DNA of 64,000 nucleotides from Zopfochytrium polystomum (taxonomy: Eukaryota > Chytridiomycota > Chytridiomycetes > Chytridiales > Chytridiaceae), in NCBI GenBank assembly GCA_025765615.1, contig JAIVFJ010000289.1:1-64000 (forward strand), given 5' to 3'. The position numbers and the translations under genes were made by a program. Below the pieces are notes generated by a model. It was not told the DNA's origin, made no database searches, and saw only the letters and a list, made by a program, of their open reading frames with translations. Of this stretch, positions 57,112 through 64,000 are shown in pieces; position 1 is the first letter of the stretch; each line of letters opens with the position of its first letter.

Positions 57112-58194
57112 TCACGCGACAACCACCGACATTGAAAACCCGTCGTACCCCTTTGCGCCGACGGTCTGCACGGCGGTAGAAAACAGCCGCTGCTGGGCGC
57201 CGAGGAGGTCCAGGAACCGCTGGACGCCTTGTACTCTGGGGGGAAGAATTATGTAATTTTCATTCACGTATGTTTAAATGGTTTTTTTTCACACACCTCG
57301 AGTCTGTCGTATCCGGGTTCGCGACCTCGCCGCGGCGGACAATGTTGTCGGCGACGATGACGGAGCCGACGCGCGTGAGCTGGAGGACGGCGGCGAGGTA
57401 GTCGGGGTAGGCTTTGGGGGTGGGCGTCAACGGTGGAAGGTGTAGGGAAAAGGGTTTTGCCTGATTTTAAAGGTCTTACATTCCTTGTCGGCGTCGATAA
57501 AGACAAAGTCAAAGACTTCGCCGGCGGCGACGAGCTCCTTGAGCGAGTCGCGCGCGTTGCCGACGCGGATCTCGACGCACGCGTCCCCGATCCCGTCGTT
57601 GCCGGCACCCGCGAGGAACCCGGCTTCGGCGAGGTTTTCCCTCGCGACGGCGGCGATGGCGGGGTCGAGCTCGAGCGAGACGATTCGGCGGCGGCGGCTG
57701 GTGCTCGTTGTACTGTTGTTGTTGTTGTTGTTGTTGTTGTTTTGGTTTGCGATGCGGAGGCCGAGGGCGAGCCAGGCTGCCGAGTAGCCTCCGAGGGTGC
57801 CGATTTCGAGGACGGACGAGCTGCGGGACGCGGCGACGGTGGCGGCGAGCCAGGCGCCCTGGGCAGGGGAGACGTTGATGGGGTTAATGCCGGCGGCGGA
57901 CTGGCGGTCGAGGAAGGCGGAGAAGGGCGGCGTCGACGGCTGGACGGCGGTGGCTGTGGCGGGATCAGCCGCCGCCGCCGCCTGCGATGCCGTGGAGGAT
58001 GATGCCGATGCCGATGCCGATGCCGCCGCCAATGTGGCGGGGGTGCGCGTGAGCAGGGTTTGTTCAAGGACGGCGTCGACGGCGAGCCAGGTGGGGAGGC
58101 CCGGGTTGATGGAGGCGGGCTGCGGCACGCTCAGATGCGCGAAAGGCGTGGAGGAGGCCGGGGATGAGGAGGCGGACGACGACTCGGTGGACAT
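57112..58194 (-). CDS. Cation-dependent O-methyltransferase (CCoAOMT/COMT-like)
   Basis: Transfers methyl from S-adenosylmethionine to a catechol-type hydroxyl using a divalent metal. Three exons (57480-58194, 57297-57411, 57112-57235; GT-AG introns of 68 and 61 bp) give 317 residues. A low-complexity N-terminus of about 85 residues precedes the fold. The SAM loop is SSVLEIGTLGGYSAAWLALG; the metal-binding acidic motif is VFDFVFIDADKE|SYPDYLAA, spanning the first splice site; the second metal-region motif is VGSVIVADNIVRRGEVANPD; and the C-terminus is VGAKGYDGFSMSVVVA. A poly-Asn run (about 57718-57740) sits in a loop. The start is the ATG at 58194. All motifs are in order, so it is probably functional. 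Natural substrate unknown. Confidence 0.9.
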
Positions 58195-58647
58195 TGCTGG
58201 CAGGGGCGCAAGGAGGAGCGTTGTGGCACGACGGCTCGGTAATTTTTTGTTTTTTTGTTTATTTGTTTGGTTTTTTATTTGTTTGGTTTTTTTTTTTTCC
58301 TTCCTTTTTATCTTGGCGGATTTGACGGATGCCCTTCCTCCTTCTTGAGAGACTATTGACCCGACAGGGCGCGACTTTCCCACCCGAAACCGCAAGTGAG
58401 TGAATGTATTTTTACCGCCGCCACATGCGATTCGCGTTTCGCCGGGGCCAACCAAGAACAACAACAACTCCCAGGCCTTCCGCTCTGACCCGACGACACT
58501 CACCACAGAAAAATGCACAAAATACACGCACCCGCCGGGCGACTGTTTTTCTTTGCCTTGTCTTCCATTCATCTGAGAATATGCGCGTGCGCTTGGAGAT
58601 TTCGCGCCAAGACTGTACTTGTATTTTCCCCCAGATCCCCAAACGGC
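58195..58647. other. Intergenic, promoter of O-methyltransferase
   Basis: T-rich run (TTTG/TTTT units) at 58238-58310 directly upstream of the methyltransferase start. No gene recognised. Confidence 0.5.
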
Positions 58648-58657
58648 ACACACACAC

Positions 58658-58742
<85 letters not shown>
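58648..58742. repeat. (CA)n microsatellite
   Basis: About 45 CA units with rare CG interruptions, ending some 18 bases from the stop codon of the HIT-domain gene and so in its 3' UTR. Confidence 0.95.
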
Positions 58743-58759
58743 AGCGACACACGTGCGCG

Positions 58760-59735
58760 TCACTCTTCCTTCCTCCGCGCCGCCGACCTCCCTTTCGCCC
58801 TCAGAGCCTCGACGGCCTCCTCGTGGGTCACCCCGAGCCAGGGAGCCAGGGCGTTGAACAGCGGGCTGGCGATGGGGGCGGACACGGCGTGCAGGTGCAG
58901 GTGGTCGACGGAGGTGAAAGGTGGGCGCGTGAACTGCAGGACGTACGCGGAGGAGGAGGAGGATGAGGACGAGGCGGTGGTGGCGGTGGAGGACGAGTCG
59001 AGGGCGGCGAGGGCAGCGGCGGCCTGCGCGGCGCCGATGGCGCCCATGTGCTCCACTATTGTTTTTTTTGTTTTTGTTTTGTTTTTGTTGTTTCGGAAGT
59101 GATCGGGTAGGCATCTGTGAGTGAGTGGCACGGGGGAGCAGCGCGTGCATGCACATGGAAGCGGTGAAGAGAGTGGCCTGCCACTCGAACTCCCCGTCTC
59201 TCGAACACGCACGCAGGGCATCATCGCCATCGTCGCCGCCGGCGACGAGGCCGTTCAGGTCCGCAATGTGCCTGTTGGGCACGACAAGCAGGTGGACGCG
59301 CGAGGCCGGGTGGATGTCGTGGAAGACGGTGACGCGGTCGTCGCGGAAGGCGATGCGCGCGGGCACCTGGCCGGCGACGATCTGCGATTGCGTGTGAAGC
59401 GTGGGTGTGTGGGTGTGTGTGGGTATGATTTTTTGTTTGTTGGTTGTTGCGCGAATGGGTGAGTTGGTTTTTGCAAAACGGATCGGAAGGAGGCGTGCGT
59501 GCCGCCCCCATGCAAACACGAACACGCAGAATCACGCACAATCTCGCACTTCACCCACTTCACACACTTCACACACACACAGACACACAGATCACGCACG
59601 CACGCACGCAACACACACCTTGCAAAAGATGCAGTTTGCGGCAAAGGCGTCGCGGCGGCGGCGGCGCAGGACGAGCAGGCCGTATCCGACGGCGCCGATT
59701 GCGGCGGCGGTGGCGACGATGCCGGCGATGCCCAT
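58760..59735 (-). CDS. HIT-domain nucleotide hydrolase/transferase with N-terminal membrane anchor
   Basis: HIT proteins cleave or transfer nucleoside monophosphates. Three exons (59619-59735, 59213-59381, 58760-59055) give 193 residues. The first exon is a hydrophobic helix followed by arginines (MGIAGIVATAAAIGAVGYG, then LLVLRRRRR), predicting a membrane-anchored enzyme facing the cytosol. The domain begins with CIFCK, a Zn-type start seen in HINT proteins, and continues across intron 1 as IVAGQVPARIAFRDDRVTVF and HPASRVHLLVVPNRHIADL. The catalytic motif is SVDHLHLHAVSAP (H-x-H-x-H). The second intron uses gtgcgt...caatag, chosen because it joins DDALLEHMGAIG in frame. A Helitron remnant ends about 45 bases upstream of the ATG. 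Confidence 0.88.
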
Positions 59736-59778
59736 GGCTGACTGGACCTGTCTTTTTTGATTGAAAGTGTCTTTTCTT

Positions 59779-61880
59779 GCCCGTTGACTTGCAAAACATC
59801 CTTGCGAAAAAAAAAAAAAAAGAATAAAGAAAGGGACAAATTCTATTACAGATAGCATAAGAGGCTCCATAGAATGAATTCAACCCAGATGATTCACAAA
59901 CTCCTTGTAAACCACATTTCTAATCGTTGGTCTACCTCTTTCGACACTGTGTTTTGCAATTATTGTAAGATTTGCTGAGATCACGTCAGCTTGCGAAGGC
60001 ATTCCAACTTTGACAGTTAACCTGTGGGGAGGGAGGCTGGGAGGGCGTTGAGGAGCTCGAGGCTAAGCCACTGCATTGCGTGCTTGTTGGGCTGATGAAC
60101 CACATCATTCCTCGCAGCCAAAATACACCTGTCTGCCAAGTAGGATGCAAATGTTTCCCTGACTGCTGAACTGCGGCGCCAAAATCAACATAGACCCCCT
60201 CAAACAGTTGCTCACAAGAAGGCTGCGATCATTTTGCAGGAAAGGTAAAGGTGCTGATGTTGTCTGGGACATTGACATGATTTGGTGAACCCATATCGAG
60301 CGTCAAACTGCTGCAGGCAGCCCTGCAAAAGTCGACAGCATCCTGATTTGCGGCTCCCTGCACAAGTCTCATGTTGGTTCTCAGCTCAAGCCTCCCAACA
60401 GGCCTCCAAAGGTTTGAGAACTTGCAGGAAGCCTTCAGGATCATGTCTTTGTGGCGTTTGGGCATGCGCAGGACCCTGTCAAAGACATCCAGGGCCAATG
60501 GAGTTTGAAAGTGGATATCTCATCCTGTACAAATGAGATCAGCCAAGTGTGAGACAGACTACTTGCCTAGTCCACAAAGTATCCCTACTGATCTGTCTAA
60601 CAGGGGTCTCAGACACAGAGAATCTGAACATTCAGAGGGACAAACCTCTGAAGGATCAGTGTGGGAGCACCAATTACTTGCGTGGCTGTGGGCTGGTGTG
60701 AGGGGGAACGGAAGGGCGCTCCCGAGGGCGCAACACAACTGCAGAATAAAGAGAGAGAAGAGGGAAACGGGGGTTCTTATCTCAGGAACCTAATCTCAAA
60801 TACAACAGGAGCAGTTCATAGCAACGGTATAGACAGGGTGCAACCTAGTGCCCCTCATTGCAGATGGTGCTGCGGGAGCCCTTATTGTCGCCAGCGACGA
60901 GGGGGAGAGAGAGAAGGGAGTCGACTATGTGGGGTCAGAAGGACGCCCACAGGGAACTTGCACACAGAAACACCTGCGATCGTACACGCACCCCACTGGG
61001 ATGCATCGCCACAATCACTCGACCAACGGGCTTTATCGCATCACACTCATACTCACGCATCTCACTCTCACAGCAATAGGACCAAGGCAGGTACTCGTAG
61101 ATCAAACTCTCAGGTGTGGGGGCTGTGCAGAGCGCAGCCACCAACACCCTCGCAGGGACGGGAAGGTTGGGGACAACAACACCATCATCGTCGCCACCAC
61201 CACCACTGTCGTCGCAGCAGGCAAGCACTGGGGATCCTCACTCCAACACAGAGCCAGCAATGTCACACAGTTGCTGGTGGGACCAGCTGCATTCCCCACC
61301 CACAGCCCCTTAAGAAGATCGACAAGTCAACCCCCCCTGACTTGGAGCATCCACCACAAATGCTGTAAGTCCTCCCAACCCTATGCATGTATGTACAAGT
61401 GCTGAAAATAAATAATAAATTAGGTGGCCTTGGGGTTCAGCCTGTCAGGCACCCCATCCCTAGGAAGTCAGGCAGTCTCCGTTAGTCACCAAAAAAGAAA
61501 ATATGTAGAGAAAACCCTGGCGCAACAGAAACTGTTAAGACAAAAGTAGTAAAAGCAGGCCCAATAATAAAGATGGGTTAGCTGCAAATACACTTTGATA
61601 ACGCCTGGAAACTAAAGAACTGGGAATAATAATAGGAGTCCTGATTCTTTCGGTTGTATGACAGGTACGCTTGTTTTTGCAAATAAAATCCCTATACTTT
61701 ATCACCGAGACCTTGGTGTAGTCTCACACAAGTAGAGCTTGAGCGTGTGGTCAGTGTTTTGACGCTGTAGTGAGAGTCAGCATCTAGCTCCGTGGGAATG
61801 GCGAATCGAGAGTGGGCGTTTGTGTGCCACCAGCAAGCAGAAGGGCGTCTATTCCTGAAGAGGCCCCAGAAGTTCAGATT
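59779..61880 (-). mobile_element. Truncated Helitron helicase copy, split by a nested element
   Basis: 59860-60546 and 61730 to about 61880 match separate parts of the helicase at 62262-64000 in the same order and orientation (for example the cttgtaaaccacatttctaa, ctcatgttggttctcagctc and gcgaatcgagagtggg blocks). They form one copy with several internal deletions, such as loss of the block equivalent to 62376-62693. The left edge shares cccgttgactt with the other Helitron's terminus but lacks its final CTAG. Non-functional. Confidence 0.8.
60547..61729. mobile_element. Nested 1.18-kb element with short inverted ends
   Basis: Begins gtgtgagac (60547-60555) and ends gtctcacac (61721-61729), a 9-bp perfect inverted repeat. 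It interrupts the helicase copy exactly between gccaa and gtagagc; the flanking bases aagt occur on both sides, so the target duplication is AA or AAGT depending on where the ends are set. The right 460 bp match the repeat at 49.1-49.7 kb. A minus-strand frame at 60935-61228 (YECDAIKPVGRVIVAMHPSG) is not recognised. Confidence 0.65.
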
Positions 61881-62147
61881 ACGAGTTAAGCGTTGGTCCT
61901 CACGCCAATCCGAATGAGTCATGCGCGCACACACAAACACACAACATGACCCTCCTTCGCCGAATTCGTCCACCGGCTCCAATCTGCCGCGTCGTCGTCG
62001 CTTGTTGCTGGTGTTGACTGTGCAAACTGGTTCAGGGTTTGACTAAGAGGTGGTTTTATTATTTTTTTTTCTTTTCTTTTTCCTTTCCTGTGCCTGGAAG
62101 ATTTCTCCCACACACGAACATGGTTACCATTATATCATCATTCTGCA
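61881..62147. other. Spacer between Helitron copies
   Basis: Non-coding. Contains a T-rich run near 62058-62085 and CA-rich patches. It ends in cattctgca immediately before the Helitron terminus. Confidence 0.5.
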
Positions 62148-62160
62148 CTAGGGGTACCCG
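62148..62160 (-). other. Helitron 3' terminus (CTAG, then host T)
   Basis: On the minus strand the element ends aacgggtacccCTAG followed by T. CTRR at the 3' end and insertion before a T are Helitron rules, and the palindrome gggtaccc just inside could be the terminal hairpin, though it is short and has no loop. Confidence 0.6.
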
Positions 62161-62261
62161 TTGACTTATAAACAGTCCTTGCCAAAAAAAAAAGAAAGAG
62201 GGAAGAAAATTTATTAAGTAGCAAGGTCACATAGAGAGCTTGAGAAGCAGCACAGAATGAA

Positions 62262-64000
62262 TTAAACCCTAAGATGATCCACCAACTCCTTGTAAACCAC
62301 ATTTCTAATAGTTGGTCCACCTTTTTCTTGATTGTGTTTTGCAGTTATTATAAGATCTGCTGGGGATGTCACTCTTGAAAAAGCAACATAGGACTGTCCA
62401 TGCGCAAACACATCCTCCCACATATCCAGTCCAACCTTTTTCAAGGTCTGGCCTTGGGACTTGTTGATGGACATTGCAAACGCAGGTCGAACAGGAAATT
62501 GCTTTCTGGTGAACTCAAAGGGAAATCCTGAATCACTGGGTTGCAGAGAGATTCTGGGAAGGAGGACTTTCTCTCCTTTCCTGCTGCCCACAACAACTTC
62601 ACAGAGCAGCACATTGGGGCAGACCTCACATAGGATGAGGCGTGTCCCATTGCAGAGTCCATCTGTCAGGTTGCGAAGGAGGATGAGAGGCATTCCCACT
62701 TTGACAGTTAGCCTGTGGGGAGGCAGGCTGGAAGGGCTAAGGGTGTTGAGGAACTCAGGGCTAATGAGAAGGCTGTCGCCCTCGTTGTCTCCAACTGGGG
62801 AGTCAGCAGAAAGTAGCTCCTGAGTATCTCCTGGAAGCTGCTGCACGGCATACTCATTGAACAGATGAACCACATCATTCCTTGCAGCCAAAATACACCT
62901 GTCTGCCAGGTAGGATGCAAAAGCTTCCCCAGGCTGCTGAACGGCTGCACCAAAATCATCATAGACTGCCTCAAACAGTTGCCTCACGCGAGGACTGCCA
63001 TCATTTGCAGGAAAGGTGAGGGTGCTGATGTAGTCTGGGACAATGACATGATTGGATGCTCCATTTGGAGTGTCAAACTGCTGCAGGCCGCCCCTGCCAA
63101 GGCGACCCAACCATCCAGCAAAGTCAACGGCATTCTGATTTGCTGTTCCCTGCGCAAGCCTCATGTTGGTTCTCAGCTCAAGCATCCTGACATGCCTCCA
63201 AAGGTTTGAGAACTTGCAGGAAGCCTTCAGGATCATGGTTTTTGTGGCATTCGACACAACAGGTGCAGTCTGCTGAAAGTCACCCCCAAGAAGCACTACT
63301 TTTCCTCCAAATGGGGTTTCAGCCATCTGAGGATCCGAGGGCCTGACAACATCCCGCAGGACTCTGTCAATGACATCCAGAGCCAAGGAGTTGAGCATGG
63401 ATATCTCATCCAATGCAATGAGATCAGCCAAGTACAGCTCCAGTGCACGGTCAGTGGACATTTTGATGCCAGACTGAGAGTCAGCATCAAGCTCTATGGG
63501 GATGGCAAATCGAGAGTGGGCAGTTGTCCCGCCAGCCAGCAGCAGCGCAGCTATTCCTGAAGAAGCTACAGCATGGGCAATCCTGCCCTGACCAAAGCGG
63601 CCTTGACTGCTGCGGACTTTTGCCAAGATGGCATTGTAGACAAAGGTCTTGCCACATCCTCCCACTCCCTGAAGGTAAAAGATTCGACCTTCTGGGGGAG
63701 GCAACACTCCAGGTTGTCCACATTGCTCAACAGCATCCACCACTGCCCTGTAAGCAAAGGCCTGCTCCTGGTTGAAGCACCTTTCAGCATTTGCCACAAC
63801 AGCCTCCAGCTGCTGCTGGTTGTAGTCGGAGTTTAGCCTTTGAAAAATCAGCTGGAGCCGGCCTTCCAGAGCCAGCACAGGCTCAGGCTGGAACTCTTCC
63901 AGCTGCGGCAGGGTGGGGAAGTTGCGCAGCGAGGTTGACAAACTCTGCAGGGACGCGTCCAGCAGCCTCAACGCAGTGCAGTACATGTGGTCTGTAGGGG
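62262..64000 (-). CDS. Helitron PIF1-family DNA helicase, C-terminal part
   Basis: Unwinds DNA during rolling-circle transposition. The frame is open from the window edge to the stop at 62262, at least 574 residues plus an N-terminal part outside. Motifs in order: Walker A IFYLQGVGGCGKTFVYNAIL (about 63660), Walker B LIALDEISMLNSL, motif III KVVLLGGDFQQTAPV, a Leu-rich arm ELRTNMRLAQG, LAARNDVVHLFNEYAVQQLP, and the C-terminal signature AMSINKSQGQTLKKVGLDMW with YVAFSRVTSPADL. No stops or shifts, so this copy was recently active or still is. The poly-A-rich stretch at 62183-62195 lies in its 3' UTR. Confidence 0.9.
   Translation of the reverse strand, partial: PTDHMYCTALRLLDASLQSLSTSLRNFPTLPQLEEFQPEPVLALEGRLQLIFQRLNSDYNQQQLEAVVANAERCFNQEQAFAYRAVVDAVEQCGQPGVLPPPEGRIFYLQGVGGCGKTFVYNAILAKVRSSQGRFGQGRIAHAVASSGIAALLLAGGTTAHSRFAIPIELDADSQSGIKMSTDRALELYLADLIALDEISMLNSLALDVIDRVLRDVVRPSDPQMAETPFGGKVVLLGGDFQQTAPVVSNATKTMILKASCKFSNLWRHVRMLELRTNMRLAQGTANQNAVDFAGWLGRLGRGGLQQFDTPNGASNHVIVPDYISTLTFPANDGSPRVRQLFEAVYDDFGAAVQQPGEAFASYLADRCILAARNDVVHLFNEYAVQQLPGDTQELLSADSPVGDNEGDSLLISPEFLNTLSPSSLPPHRLTVKVGMPLILLRNLTDGLCNGTRLILCEVCPNVLLCEVVVGSRKGEKVLLPRISLQPSDSGFPFEFTRKQFPVRPAFAMSINKSQGQTLKKVGLDMWEDVFAHGQSYVAFSRVTSPADLIITAKHNQEKGGPTIRNVVYKELVDHLRV

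Larger units (their letters stand above)
62148..64000 (-). mobile_element. Helitron, 3' part (runs off the window)
   Basis: Rolling-circle transposon identified by its PIF1-type helicase and a canonical 3' end. Only the helicase end is present; the Rep (HUH) portion and 5' terminus would lie beyond 64000. Confidence 0.8.

Noticed and set aside
58569..59525. Long minus-strand frame through the CA repeat, ending in poly Cys-Val
   Set aside because: Reading a dinucleotide repeat gives Cys-Val or His-Thr runs in any frame. The real HIT exons are in this area but are spliced and stop at 58760.
60661..61368. 235-residue plus-strand frame in the nested element
   Set aside because: His/Thr/Ser-rich, no transposase motif, and it overlaps repeat sequence whose other copy (49 kb) is non-coding.
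1..64000. CRISPR array, operon or bacterial defence island
   Set aside because: Spliceosomal introns, dynein, MCM7 and LTR retrotransposons show a eukaryotic nuclear locus. The only regular repeats are microsatellites and one 91-bp tandem pair, without spacer structure.

Overview
The window looks like a piece of a nuclear genome from an early-diverging zoosporic fungus, most likely a chytrid (inference). The genes are split by short GT-AG introns of about 50-240 bp, most coding sequence is GC-rich, and the gene content includes a cytoplasmic dynein-1 heavy chain, MCM7, a 14-helix DHA2-type MFS transporter, a tail-anchored monoamine oxidase, and ankyrin proteins with the WLH/FLHEHRTEGC style of repeat that I associate with chytrids. 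There are no operons, no CRISPR array, and I saw no rRNA or tRNA gene.

Layout. 0.7-5.0 kb: an F-box/WD40 gene and an ankyrin gene whose frame is broken. 5.35-10.77 kb: a Ty1/copia element with 100-bp LTRs and a damaged pol. 11.4-15.7 kb: the MFS transporter (5 exons) and a 381-residue orphan. 16-21.5 kb: gene-poor, with an N-truncated PHI-1/EXORDIUM-like gene and a copia relic. 21.7-32.1 kb: a cluster of truncated and joined genes: a dynein heavy chain lacking its linker and AAA1, whose AAA5 runs in frame into the end of an amino-acid transporter; an N-truncated membrane protein; the 3' part of MCM7; and an ERI1-like exonuclease abutting it. 33.2-38.5 kb: a 1,708-residue membrane protein with a HET-like domain. 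39.7-44.4 kb: a Cys-rich surface protein and a secreted ADP-ribosyltransferase-like protein with a basic tail. 45-49.7 kb: an AT-rich copia relic split by a solo LTR with a perfect target duplication, plus a dispersed repeat. 50-52.6 kb: a complete 10-exon monoamine oxidase. 53.5-57 kb: a retroelement leader, a disrupted ankyrin gene, and a transposase-like fragment. 57.1-59.7 kb: an O-methyltransferase and a HIT-domain protein. 59.8-64 kb: two Helitron copies, one carrying a nested element.

The genes do not form one pathway. Three points stand out. The first is the HET-like membrane protein, a candidate recognition receptor. The second is the secreted ART-like protein with a histone-H1-like tail. 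The third is the concentration of in-frame or near-frame gene truncations between 21 and 32 kb, which is either real deletion/fusion or an assembly artefact and should be tested before any function is assigned there. Exon joins were worked out by hand from splice consensus, frame and protein continuity.
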